Below, in pieces: positions 1 through 9,664 of a stretch of 64,000 nt of DNA (position 1 is the first letter of the stretch; every line of letters starts with the position of its first letter). The position numbers and the translations under genes are program-made. The stretch is from Mycobacterium sp. IS-1742. GTDB lineage: Bacteria; Actinomycetota; Actinomycetes; Mycobacteriales; Mycobacteriaceae. The DNA is taken from contig NZ_LQIV01000011.1 of the NCBI RefSeq assembly GCF_001500125.1, forward strand, positions 44,304-108,303. The letters are read 5' to 3'. A model generated the notes under the pieces. That model had not been told where the DNA came from. It did no database searches and saw nothing but the letters and a program-made list of their open reading frames with translations.

Positions 1-581
1 CAGCCCAGCAGGTGTCCGTAGACCGAGACGAGTTCGTCAGGGTCCTCACAGGACCCAACCCGAAAGTCCCGCTTCTTGACGGCCTCCTTCGCCCGCATCA
101 CCGCGTCGGGGTCGTATCGGGTGATCAGCGCGTCGATGGCGCGCGTCAACCGCTGCTCCGACAACGGCCCCCAGCGCAGCGCCTTCTCGGCCAGCGCGGC
201 ATCGAGCAGCGCCAATACCTGCTCGTCGTCGACCAGGCGGGTGCGCCAGGTGATTTCCGAGACCAGTCGGGCACTCAGCCGGCCCTGCAGATACAACGCC
301 CCCAGTTTGGGTAGCCGGTCGCGCAACGCGACCGCGATCCGCATCTGCCCCGACGCCCGCCGCTGCCCGATGGTCAACGCCGCCCCCACCTCGGACGCGA
401 CCGCAGCCCAGGAGTCGTACACCCAGTCGTCATGCTCCGCGTCGAAAGTCACCGTCGAGTGCACCAACTCCGCGATCGCGGCCAGCTTGCGCGCCCCCGC
501 CTGCGCCTCCTCCCGCGCGGCCTGCTCGACCGCAGCGACCAACGCCGACTCGGCGAGCCCCGCGAACACTGTATCGAACAT
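1..581 (-). CDS. DUF222 / 13E12-repeat family protein, 3' part cut by window edge
   Basis: The minus-strand frame is open from an ATG at 581 to the window edge, giving about 193 residues of the N-terminal helical DUF222 domain. A C-terminal HNH nuclease domain is usual in this family and would lie outside the window. Seen motifs include VYDSWAAVASEVGAAL and the basic stretch KEAVKKRDFRVG. Several members of the family in M. tuberculosis (13E12 repeats) are LexA targets, and here a perfect SOS box overlaps the start codon. The start was chosen because a TATAGT -10 box ends 7 nt before the ATG, which suggests a leaderless mRNA; a GTG four codons downstream is the alternative. The cellular role of the family is not established. 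Confidence 0.85.
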   Translation of the reverse strand, partial: MFDTVFAGLAESALVAAVEQAAREEAQAGARKLAAIAELVHSTVTFDAEHDDWVYDSWAAVASEVGAALTIGQRRASGQMRIAVALRDRLPKLGALYLQGRLSARLVSEITWRTRLVDDEQVLALLDAALAEKALRWGPLSEQRLTRAIDALITRYDPDAVMRAKEAVKKRDFRVGSCEDPDELVSVYGHLLG

Positions 582-589
582 ACGTTCGA
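574..589. promoter_or_regulatory. LexA/SOS box, perfect consensus
   Basis: TCGAAC-ATAC-GTTCGA matches the mycobacterial SOS box TCGAAC-N4-GTTCGA at every fixed position. It runs from the last base of the -10 box into the start codon of the DUF222 gene, so bound LexA would block RNA polymerase directly. DNA damage should therefore induce this gene. Confidence 0.88.
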
Positions 590-594
590 CTATA
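589..594 (-). promoter_or_regulatory. -10 box (TATAGT) of the DUF222 gene
   Basis: TATAGT on the minus strand ends 7 nt before the A of the ATG at 581, placing the expected transcription start on the start codon. No convincing -35 hexamer is visible. Confidence 0.55.
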
Positions 595-640
595 TCGACG
601 CCCACTGACAAACCTCGAGGTCGGCGGAGCGCCGGCGCCG

Positions 641-2629
641 CTACCCGCCCAGCTTCCGCCACAGGAACTCGTAGATCAGCGCCGCGCGGAACGCCGCCTG
701 GGAGTTGTCCGCTGCGCCGCCGTGGCCGCCCTCGATGTTCTCGTAGTACTGCACCGGTTGCCCGGCGTCCTCGAGCGCCGCGGTCATCTTCCGCGCATGC
801 CCGGGGTGCACCCGGTCGTCGCGCGTCGACGTCGTGATCAGCACCGGCGGATACCGGCGTTCGGCCGAGATGTTCTGGTACGGCGAGTACTTCGAGATGA
901 ACTCCCAGTCGGCTGGGTCGTCGGGGTTGCCGTACTCGGCCACCCACGACGCCCCGGCCAGCAGCAGGTGGAACCGGCGCATGTCCAACAGCGGCACGCT
1001 GCACACCAGACCGCCGAACAGTTTCGGATACTGCGTGAGCATGATCCCCATGAGCAGACCGCCGTTGCTGCCGCCCTGAGCGCCCAACTGCTCGACCGTG
1101 GTGATGCCGCGGTCCACGAGATCCGCTGCCACGGCGGCGAAGTCCTCACCGACGAGGTGCCGGCCCTCGCGCATCGCCTGGGTGTGCCACGTCGGCCCGT
1201 ACTCCCCGCCGCCGCGGATGTTCGCCAGGACGTAGGTGCCGCCGCGCGACAACCACAGCCTGCCCAGCACGCCGTCGTAGCCGGGCGTCCGCGCCACCTC
1301 GAAACCGCCGTACCCACCCAGCAGCGTCGGCCCGGGGGACTGCTTGTGCCGGTGGTCGACCACGAAGTACGGAATCTTCGTGCCGTCGGCCGACGTGGCG
1401 AAGTGCTGGTCGACCTTCAGGTCGGCGGCGTCGAAGAACGAAGGGGCGCGCTTGATCTCGGCGAGCTCGCCACCCGCGGTGCCGTGTAGCAGCCGCGAGG
1501 GGGTGTCGAAGCCGCTGGAGTCCAGGAAGATCTCGTCGCCGAGGTCGTCGGCGGCCACGATCACGGTGTTGGTGTTGTCGGGCAGTCCCGGGACGGGCTG
1601 CGACGTCCACTCACCCGGGGTGTACACCTCGACGCGGCTTGCGACGTCGGCGAGGGTGACGACGACGAGTCGGTCGCGGGTCCACGCGTAATGGTGTAGG
1701 CAGGTGTGCTCGTCGGGCTCGAACACCACCCGCAGTTCCCCTGTGCCGCCGCGGTATTCGTCATACTTCGCGGCGAGCAGCGAGCCTGCCCGGTAGTCCA
1801 GCCAGTCGGTGCGCAACTCGATGAGCAGCCACTCCCGGTGCACCGACACCGTCGCGTCGGTCGGGGCGTCGATGCGGCTCAGCTCGCCGTCGCGCAGCTC
1901 GTGGACCTCGTCGTTGAAGAAGTCGACGGCGCGGCGCACCATGGTGCGTTCGAATCCGGGGGTGCGGTCCACCGATGCGGTGACGATGACGTCGGTCGGC
2001 TCGCCGCTGTACACCGTCTCGGCATCGGCGAGCGGCGTACCGCGACGCCACCGCTTGACCAGCCGCGGATAACCCGAGTCGGTCAGCGCGCTCTCACCGA
2101 AATCCGTACCCACCAGCACGGTGTCGTGGTCCTCCCAGGCGATCGCCGTCTTGGCCTCGGGGAGCTCGAACCCACCGTCGACGAATTGCATTGCGCTCAT
2201 GTCGAATTCGCGCACGATCGCGGCGTCCGCGCCGCCCCGGGACAGGCTGATCAGCGCACGGGTGTGGTCGGGTTCGAGGACGTCGGCCCCGGCCCACACC
2301 CAGTTCTCGTCGTCGGCGCGAGCAAGGTCGTCGACGTCGATGACCACCTCCCACTCCGGCTCCTCGGTGCGGTAGCTCTCCAGCGTGGTGCGCCGCCACA
2401 GACCCCGTGGGTTCGCCGCATCGCGCCAGAAGTTGTAGAGGTGGTCCCCGCGCCGGCGGACGTAGGGGATGCGGGCATCGGTGTCGAGCACCTCGAGCGC
2501 CTCGGTGCGCATCTGCTCGAAACGCTCACCGCGGAGGTCGGCCAGGGTCGGCTCGTTGTGCGCCCGCACCCAGTCCAGGGCGTCGTCGCCGGTGATGTCC
2601 TCGAGCCACAGGTACGCGTCGTCAGTCAC
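641..2629 (-). CDS. Prolyl oligopeptidase family serine peptidase (S9A)
   Basis: A cytosolic serine peptidase of 662 residues, the normal length for S9A prolyl oligopeptidases that cut short peptides after proline. An N-terminal seven-bladed beta-propeller (about residues 1-390) gates a C-terminal alpha/beta-hydrolase domain. The nucleophile is in GGSNGGLL, the acid in TRDDRVHPGHA, and the histidine in the terminal GGHGG. No signal peptide is visible. The GTG start is preceded by a G-run and, 6 nt upstream, by a weak CAGAAT -10-like box. By synteny it is the counterpart of Rv0457c. It is transcribed in the same direction as the monooxygenase gene 27 bp upstream. Confidence 0.93.
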   Translation of the reverse strand: MTDDAYLWLEDITGDDALDWVRAHNEPTLADLRGERFEQMRTEALEVLDTDARIPYVRRRGDHLYNFWRDAANPRGLWRRTTLESYRTEEPEWEVVIDVDDLARADDENWVWAGADVLEPDHTRALISLSRGGADAAIVREFDMSAMQFVDGGFELPEAKTAIAWEDHDTVLVGTDFGESALTDSGYPRLVKRWRRGTPLADAETVYSGEPTDVIVTASVDRTPGFERTMVRRAVDFFNDEVHELRDGELSRIDAPTDATVSVHREWLLIELRTDWLDYRAGSLLAAKYDEYRGGTGELRVVFEPDEHTCLHHYAWTRDRLVVVTLADVASRVEVYTPGEWTSQPVPGLPDNTNTVIVAADDLGDEIFLDSSGFDTPSRLLHGTAGGELAEIKRAPSFFDAADLKVDQHFATSADGTKIPYFVVDHRHKQSPGPTLLGGYGGFEVARTPGYDGVLGRLWLSRGGTYVLANIRGGGEYGPTWHTQAMREGRHLVGEDFAAVAADLVDRGITTVEQLGAQGGSNGGLLMGIMLTQYPKLFGGLVCSVPLLDMRRFHLLLAGASWVAEYGNPDDPADWEFISKYSPYQNISAERRYPPVLITTSTRDDRVHPGHARKMTAALEDAGQPVQYYENIEGGHGGAADNSQAAFRAALIYEFLWRKLGG

Positions 2630-2656
2630 GCCCCCATTCTGCGTGACCGCCGGCCG

Positions 2657-4498
2657 TCAGCTCAGGTGGTGCACCTCCTGCAGTCCGTACACCGGTGTCG
2701 GGATGCCTTCGTAGCGGGCCTTGAGTTGCAACGCCAGATACAGCGAGTAGTGCCGGGACTGGTGCAGGTTGCCGCCGTGGAACCACAGGTTCTCCTGTTG
2801 CGTCGGCTTCCACATGTTGCGTTGCTCGCCTTCCCACGGCCCGGGGTCTTTGGTGGTCGACGAGCCCAGTCCCCACACCTTGCCGACCTTGTCGGCCACG
2901 TCCTGGCCGATCAGATCGGCGGCCCAGCCGTTCATCGAGCCGTAGCCCGTCGCGTAGACCACCACGTCGGCCGGCAACTCGGTCCCGTCGGCCAGCACTA
3001 CCGAATCCTCTGTCAGATGGGAGACCTCCCCGTGGGCGAGCTTGATCGTGCCGTCGGCCACGAGATCACACGCGCCGACGTCGATGTAGTAGCCCGAACC
3101 GCGGCGCAGGTATTTCATGAACAACCCGGAACCGTCGTCGCCCCAGTCCAGTTCGAAGCCCGCGGCGGCCAGTCGTTCGTAGAAGTCCCTGTCCCGCTCG
3201 CGGATCGCGTCGTAGATCGGCGTCTGGAACTCGTGCATGATCCGGTACGGCAGCGACGCGAACGTGAGGTCGGCTTTCTCGGTCGTCATCCCCGCCGCCA
3301 GCGCGCGCTCGGAGTACAGGTCGCCGAGCCCGAGGTCCATCAGCGAATCCGACTTGACGATGTGGGTGGAGGAGCGCTGCACCATCGTGGTGTCGACGCC
3401 GTTCTCGACCAGCGCCTTGCAGATGTCGTGGGCGGAGTTGTTCGACCCGATCACCACGGCCCGCTTGCCGATATAGCGGTCCGGCCCCGGGTGGGCGCTG
3501 CTGTGGTGTTGCTCGCCGCAGAACACGTCCTGGCCGGGCAGCGTCGGGACGTTGGGCTTACCCGACATGCCGGTGGCCAGGATCAACTGCGTCGGGTGGA
3601 GCGTGAGGCGTTCGCCGTCCCGGTCCACGTCGACGGTCCATGTCTTGGTCCGGTCGTCGAACGACGCCGACAGACACGTCGTCTTCGACCAGTAGGGCAC
3701 CTCCATCACCCGGGTGTAGAACTCCAGCCAGTCGCCGATCTTGTCCTTCGGCGCGAACACCGGCCAGTTCTGCGGGAACGGCAGATACGGCAGGTGGTCG
3801 TACCACACCGGATCGTGCAGGCACAGCGACTTGTAACGCTTGCGCCACTGGTCACCCGGGCGCTCGTGGCGGTCCACGACGATGGCGGGCACCCCGAGCT
3901 GACGCAGCCGCGCGCCGAGCGCGATGCCGCCCTGGCCACCGCCGATCACCAGCGCGTACGGCTGAACGGTCCGCCCCAGCGCCGCCTCCTCCTCGGCCCG
4001 CTTCTCGGCCCAGGACCGGGGATCGGGATCCGAGCCGTGCACCGCACCGAGCACCCGCGACGGGCCCTTGCGCTCCTCGTGGCCCTTGAGTTCCTGCAGG
4101 GTGGTCAGCAGGGTCCAGGCCACATCATCTCCCGCGGAGTCGCCGCGCAGCCGCAGGTGCCCGACACCGCGGCCCGCTGCGGTGTCGAATTCGATGAACG
4201 CGGTCGTGACGTCGCCGTCGACCGTGGGCGTCTCGCGGGTGCGGAAGCCTCCGGGATCGGTCTCGGCGAGGCGAGAAGACAGCATGTCCGCGATGCCGTC
4301 GCGCCCCTCGAGGGTCTTGAGGTTCCACGTGAACGCGACGAGGTCGCGCCAGAAGCTGTCGGTCGCGAACTTCGCGACCACCCGTTCGACGTCGCGCACC
4401 GCCAGGGCGGCCTCGAAGTCGGCGAGCCAGGCGTCGACGCGCTGCTGCGGCGTCAGGTCGGTGGTCGGTTTCCGACCATTTGCAAGGGTCTGTGTCAT
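2657..4498 (-). CDS. Flavin-containing monooxygenase with N-terminal NTF2-like domain
   Basis: An FAD- and NADPH-dependent monooxygenase of 613 residues. The N-terminal 150 residues look like an NTF2/SnoaL-type fold and the rest is the two-dinucleotide-domain FMO core, with the FAD fingerprint VIGGGQGGIALGARL and the NADPH fingerprint VVIGSNNSAHD. FCGEQHHSSAHP fits the first part of the FMO/Baeyer-Villiger signature FxGxxxHxxx, but the following aromatic or Trp residue is missing, so the substrate class (N/S-oxide or ketone) is open. I chose the ATG at 4498; the frame stays open upstream to 4576 but that would run through the operator. It is divergent from a short-chain dehydrogenase, suggesting joint alcohol/ketone oxidation. 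Confidence 0.85.
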   Translation of the reverse strand: MTQTLANGRKPTTDLTPQQRVDAWLADFEAALAVRDVERVVAKFATDSFWRDLVAFTWNLKTLEGRDGIADMLSSRLAETDPGGFRTRETPTVDGDVTTAFIEFDTAAGRGVGHLRLRGDSAGDDVAWTLLTTLQELKGHEERKGPSRVLGAVHGSDPDPRSWAEKRAEEEAALGRTVQPYALVIGGGQGGIALGARLRQLGVPAIVVDRHERPGDQWRKRYKSLCLHDPVWYDHLPYLPFPQNWPVFAPKDKIGDWLEFYTRVMEVPYWSKTTCLSASFDDRTKTWTVDVDRDGERLTLHPTQLILATGMSGKPNVPTLPGQDVFCGEQHHSSAHPGPDRYIGKRAVVIGSNNSAHDICKALVENGVDTTMVQRSSTHIVKSDSLMDLGLGDLYSERALAAGMTTEKADLTFASLPYRIMHEFQTPIYDAIRERDRDFYERLAAAGFELDWGDDGSGLFMKYLRRGSGYYIDVGACDLVADGTIKLAHGEVSHLTEDSVVLADGTELPADVVVYATGYGSMNGWAADLIGQDVADKVGKVWGLGSSTTKDPGPWEGEQRNMWKPTQQENLWFHGGNLHQSRHYSLYLALQLKARYEGIPTPVYGLQEVHHLS

Positions 4499-4537
4499 GT
4501 GACCCAGGGCACACCGTCGCCACCGCGTCGCACAAGG

Positions 4538-4577
4538 GTTGCACGCCGTTGCACGCGGGCGTGCAACCCGATGCAAC
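4538..4577. promoter_or_regulatory. Symmetric four-half-site operator between divergent FMO and SDR genes
   Basis: GTTGCA occurs at 4538-4543 and 4548-4553, and its complement TGCAAC at 4562-4567 and 4572-4577. The array is symmetric about 4557.5, with 10-bp steps inside each half. The central 20 bp (4548-4567) form a perfect inverted repeat with a 2-bp centre. Same-face spacing of two dyads suggests cooperative binding by a dimeric regulator controlling both genes. Confidence 0.6.
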
Positions 4578-4615
4578 TCTTTCGGCGTGTGGTCGCCGTC
4601 ACATAGAACTGCGGC

Positions 4616-5413
4616 ATGGCAATGCAGATTCCCGCCCCGTTGGCGGGCAAGGTCGCCCTGGTCACCGGCGCCGGTCGTGGTATCGGCCGGGGCATCGCCG
4701 TCGAGCTCGCCCGGCAGGGCGCCGATGTGGCGCTGGTCGACGTCTCCGAGGGCGGTCTGGCCGAGGTCGCCGCCGAGATTGGTGAATCAGGCTCCAAGAC
4801 AACGACATTCGTGGCCGACGTGAGTGACCGCGAGGCGGTCTTCGCCGCAGTCGACCATGCGGCCTCCGCACTCGGCGGCTTCGACGTGATGGTGAACAAC
4901 GCCGGGATCGCACTCGTCGGCCCGATCGCCGAGGTGACTCCGCAGGACCTCGCGCGGCTCTGGGCGATCAACGTCGACGGTGTGCTCTGGGGCATCCAGG
5001 CGGCGGTGGCGAAATTCAAGGAACTCGCGCGTCCCGGCAAGATCGTCAACGCCTCGTCGATCGCCGGCCACGAGGGCTTCGCGATGCTCGGCCCGTACAG
5101 CGCGACCAAGTTCGCGGTGCGCGCGCTGACCCAGGCCGCGGCCAAGGAGCACGCCGCCGACGGCATCACCGTCAACGCCTACTGCCCCGGGGTGGTGGGC
5201 ACCGACATGTGGGTGGAGATCGACCGGCGGTTCGCCCAACTCACCGGCGCCGCCGAGGGTGAGACGTTCAAGAAGTTCTCCGACACCATCGCACTCGGCC
5301 GACCGGAGACGCCGGAGGACGTCGCCGGATTCGTGGCCTACCTGGCCGGACCCGGCGCCGACTACATGACCGGACAGGCCGGCCTCATCGACGGCGGCAT
5401 GGTCTACCGGTGA
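4616..5413 (+). CDS. SDR family NAD(P)-dependent oxidoreductase
   Basis: A classical short-chain dehydrogenase of 265 residues. The cofactor loop is TGAGRGIG (about residues 18-25), the NNAG motif is present, and the catalytic Ser and Tyr/Lys are in NASSIAG and YSATK. The C-terminal GLIDGG is typical of 2,3-butanediol/acetoin-reductase-like members, but substrate cannot be fixed from sequence. The ATG at 4616 is followed two codons later by a second ATG (4622). It faces away from the flavin monooxygenase and shares the operator at 4538-4577, so the two enzymes probably act on the same ketone/alcohol substrate. Confidence 0.88.
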   Translation: MAMQIPAPLAGKVALVTGAGRGIGRGIAVELARQGADVALVDVSEGGLAEVAAEIGESGSKTTTFVADVSDREAVFAAVDHAASALGGFDVMVNNAGIALVGPIAEVTPQDLARLWAINVDGVLWGIQAAVAKFKELARPGKIVNASSIAGHEGFAMLGPYSATKFAVRALTQAAAKEHAADGITVNAYCPGVVGTDMWVEIDRRFAQLTGAAEGETFKKFSDTIALGRPETPEDVAGFVAYLAGPGADYMTGQAGLIDGGMVYR

Positions 5414-5430
5414 CCTCGTTGCCGCGTCAT

Positions 5431-5446
5431 TGTGACGGGGAGCACA
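5431..5446. promoter_or_regulatory. Putative CRP-type site upstream of the GAF regulator
   Basis: TGTGA-CGGGGA-GCACA matches nine of ten fixed bases of the CRP consensus TGTGA-N6-TCACA, inside the perfect inverted repeat ATTGTG-N8-CACAAT (5429-5448). It ends 10 nt before the ATG at 5457, so a bound protein would more likely repress than activate. Confidence 0.4.
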
Positions 5447-5456
5447 ATCGGCTGTG

Positions 5457-6772
5457 ATGCCTCGTCCGCCCGTCCCCGAACCCGCCGTCGCGGCGGGCGA
5501 GGATCCACGCCAGTACGCCCGTCTGATGTCGGCGGTCTACGACGCCACCATGGCCGGCGGCCGCGCCCCCGCCCGGCCCCGCAAGGTCATCGAGGAGTCC
5601 TGGCACCGGTTGATGGCGCGTGGTATCGACCCCGACACGCTGCCCGAACCCGAGGTGGAGGGCACCACTCTCGAGGAGTTGCGGCAGGCGTCCGGGCTGA
5701 TGTCGGTGCTCGAGGATCTCTCGCGCGGGCTGGAATCGCTGATCGTCGAGGGTGACAACATCCTCGTCGTCGCCGACGCGCGCGGCCGGGTGCTGTGGCG
5801 GGCCGGATCGCGTGCGGTGCTCGGGTCCGCGGACCGGCTGGGTTTCGTGGAGGGCGCGCACTGGGGTGAGAACGCCGTCGGCACCAACGCGATCGGCACC
5901 GCGCTGATGTCGAACAGTGCGGTGCAGGTGTTCTCCGCCGAGCACTACTCCCGCAGCCATCACCCGTGGACCTGTGCGGGCGCGCCCATCAAGGATCCGC
6001 GGACGGGCCACGTCATCGGTGTGGTCGACGTGTCCGGCCCCGCGGCGACCGTGCATCCGACGACGGTGGCGCTGGTCGACGCGGTCGCGCGGCTGGCCGA
6101 ATCCCATCTGCGCGAACAGCACAACCGCACGCTCAACAGCCTGCGGATGGTCGCGGCGCCCATCCTCGCGCGCATCGGCAGCCCCGCCCTGGCCGTCGAC
6201 CCCGACGGGTGGGTCGCCGCGGTGGATTCGCTTCCGCCGCACAACCGGATCGCGCTTCCCCGCGGGGTCACACCCGGAAGGCTGCTGGTGCCTGCCCTGG
6301 GTCTGTGCGATGTCGACCCGCTGCCCGGCGGGTGGCTGGTCCGGTTGGCCGACGACCCCGAGGCCGCGTCGGGGGTCGCGGCGCAGGTGGCGTTGGATCT
6401 GCGCAACCCCGACGCGCCGGCGCTGGAGATGGTCGGCCAGGTCGGTGGCTGGCGCCGCGCGCTGAGCCTGCGGCACGCGGAAATCCTTCTGGCGCTGTCG
6501 GTTCGGCGTGCAGGCCGGTCCGCGCCGGAGCTGGCCCTCGATCTGTACGGAGACGCCTCGCGCGTGGTGACGGTGCGCGCCGAGGTGTCGCGGATGCGCA
6601 AACAGTTCGTCGGGCTGCTGGCCGCCCAGCCGTACCGCATCGCCCACTCTGTGCGCCTGGACGTCCGCTACCCCGTCGATAGGATGCGACTCCTGCCGAC
6701 CTCGACCGCCCCCGTGGTCCACGCCGCACGGCTCGAACCACCCGAACCCCCATCCCACCAAGGAGGACACGC

Positions 6773-6776
<4 letters not shown>
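5457..6776 (+). CDS. GAF-domain transcriptional regulator (AcoR-like sensor, no AAA+ domain)
   Basis: A 439-residue regulator. The N-terminal part contains the stretch [18 protein letters not shown] that precedes GAF domains in AcoR-type activators, followed by a GAF sensor (about residues 75-215, with GTNAIGTAL and [10 protein letters not shown]). The sigma54-contacting AAA+ domain of true AcoR proteins is absent. The C-terminus (about 335-400) is instead a predicted winged helix including [11 protein letters not shown] and [11 protein letters not shown]. It overlaps the aldehyde dehydrogenase start by 4 bp, so it is co-transcribed with, and probably the local activator of, that gene. The ATG at 5457 is preferred over an in-frame GTG at 5454. 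Confidence 0.82.
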
Positions 6777-8296
<1,520 letters not shown>

Positions 8297-8791
8297 ATGA
8301 CCCCACCCCGCGCACTCGTCACGCGCGCCGCGGCGGACCTGCTGACCACACTGCAGGGCCGCCACGGTGCGCTGATGTTCCACCAGTCCGGCGGCTGCTG
8401 CGACGGGTCGTCGCCGATGTGCTACCCCGACGGCGAGTTCATCGTCGGCGACCGTGACGTGCTGCTCGCGGTGCTCGACGTCGGGGCCGACGGTGTGCCG
8501 GTGTGGATCTCCGGCCCGCAGTTCGACACCTGGAAACACACCCAGCTCGTCATCGACGTGGTGCCCGGCCGCGGCGGCGGGTTCAGCCTCGAAGCGCCCG
8601 AGGGCATGCGCTTCCTCAGCCGCGCCCGCGCGTTCACCGACGCCGAGAACGCGGCGTTGGCGCAGGATTCGCCGGTGACCGGTGCTCGCTACGCCGACGG
8701 GGACCGCCCGGCCGGCCGGGCACCCGTCGTGGCCGAAGCCGAGGACGCGTGCCCGATACCTGCGAGGCGCGCCGAGCGCATGCAGGGTTGA
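8297..8791 (+). CDS. DUF779 protein, companion of aldehyde dehydrogenase
   Basis: A small protein of 164 residues (Rv0459 counterpart) whose ATG directly follows the aldehyde dehydrogenase stop. The hallmark is a Cys-rich segment at about residues 30-48, with GGCCDG followed by MCYP, which looks like a metal or persulfide site. DUF779 genes sit beside exaC/aldB-type aldehyde dehydrogenases across bacteria, implying an accessory role in alcohol/aldehyde oxidation; the biochemical function is unknown to me. The C-terminal 40 residues look disordered. Confidence 0.85.
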   Translation: MTPPRALVTRAAADLLTTLQGRHGALMFHQSGGCCDGSSPMCYPDGEFIVGDRDVLLAVLDVGADGVPVWISGPQFDTWKHTQLVIDVVPGRGGGFSLEAPEGMRFLSRARAFTDAENAALAQDSPVTGARYADGDRPAGRAPVVAEAEDACPIPARRAERMQG

Positions 8792-8806
8792 CGCGCCCGG
8801 CGGCGT

Positions 8807-8812
8807 TATCGT
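8807..8812 (+). promoter_or_regulatory. -10 box (TATCGT), leaderless start of the next gene
   Basis: TATCGT ends 7 nt before the GTG at 8820. A TTGACG lies at 8788-8793, but its 13-bp spacing is too short for a standard -35, so only the -10 is called. Confidence 0.45.
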
Positions 8813-8819
8813 CGGATGC

Positions 8820-9098
8820 GTGATTCCGCTGCCCCGCCCCTGGCTGCTGTCCAGTGCGATGCTGGTCGGCGCCGCGGTCGGACTGGTCGCCGCCGTCACG
8901 TCGACGCTGCTCATCACGGCCACCGTCCGTCCCGACGTCGTCATCGGGCTCGTCGTCGGTGTGCCCGCCGTCCTCGGCGTGGTCATGATCCTGTGCTCGG
9001 GCCGGCGCTGGGTCACCACGCTGGGGGTGTTCGTGCTGGCCATCGCGCCCGGCTGGTTGGGCGCGCTGACGCTGATCGAGGTGGTCAACGGTGGCTGA
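8820..9098 (+). CDS. Small membrane protein (Rv0460-like)
   Basis: A 92-residue protein that is almost entirely hydrophobic, with three predicted transmembrane helices (about residues 7-30, 35-55 and 65-88) and no recognised domain. The GTG start was chosen because a TATCGT box ends 7 nt upstream. It overlaps the next gene by 8 bp, and the pair keeps its place between DUF779 and lpdC as in M. tuberculosis. Function unknown. Confidence 0.7.
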   Translation: MIPLPRPWLLSSAMLVGAAVGLVAAVTSTLLITATVRPDVVIGLVVGVPAVLGVVMILCSGRRWVTTLGVFVLAIAPGWLGALTLIEVVNGG

Positions 9099-9633
9099 CA
9101 ACGGCAACGACACCGCGGGGGGCGAGCACACCTCGCCGTACCTGCCGACGTTCGACACGGGCGGGTTCAGCCGGCCCGATCCGGTGACGCCGCTGGCCGC
9201 GAAGCCCGAACACACGCTCACCCTGGACCGGGAACCCGATCCGATCGCCTACGAGGCGCTCGATTTCGAACCCGACTCCGAGCCGATGATCGTGCCGCCC
9301 GCGCAACCGGTCGTCCTGCCCGGTTCCTACCAGTTCCTCAAGCGCTGGGTGTTCGCGCTGGTGCTGGCCGGGGTGTGGGTCGTCGCCGCCGCCGTCGGCG
9401 CCGGCCTCTACCACTGGTGGGTCGGGGACCTGGACCCCGACAAGACCTGGCCCGTCTACAGCGTGCTCGTCTACCTGCTCGGCTGTACGGTCGCCGGCCT
9501 CATCGTCGCCATGGTCGCCAGGAAACCCGTCATCTCGGCGTTGGCCATCGCGCTGATGTCGGTGCCGCTGGCATCCACCGCAGGCGCCGCCGCGCTCTAC
9601 GGCGCCTATGTATTCGGCTGGATCACACGCTGA
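9091..9633 (+). CDS. Conserved membrane protein (Rv0461-like)
   Basis: A 180-residue protein with a soluble, acidic and proline-rich N-terminal half (about residues 1-85) followed by three predicted membrane helices (about 90-112, 128-150 and 155-178). The GTG start overlaps the preceding small membrane protein by 8 bp, so translation is probably coupled. No catalytic motif is visible. Its conserved position before lpdC is the only functional hint; lpdC has its own promoter, so it need not share its role. Confidence 0.75.
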   Translation: MADNGNDTAGGEHTSPYLPTFDTGGFSRPDPVTPLAAKPEHTLTLDREPDPIAYEALDFEPDSEPMIVPPAQPVVLPGSYQFLKRWVFALVLAGVWVVAAAVGAGLYHWWVGDLDPDKTWPVYSVLVYLLGCTVAGLIVAMVARKPVISALAIALMSVPLASTAGAAALYGAYVFGWITR

Positions 9634-9657
9634 CACAGCTGCCGCGACCACTAGTGT
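9630..9657 (+). promoter_or_regulatory. lpdC promoter, leaderless
   Basis: CTGACA (9630-9635) and TAGTGT (9652-9657) are separated by 16 bp, and the -10 ends 7 nt before the GTG at 9665. This is one of the best-formed SigA-type promoters in the window. Confidence 0.65.
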
Positions 9658-9664
9658 GGTCAGG

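Noticed and set aside
1706..4606. 966-codon plus-strand open frame opposite the prolyl oligopeptidase and monooxygenase genes
   Set aside because: Antisense shadow of two well-supported genes in GC-rich DNA; its His/Arg/Val-rich translation has no domain.
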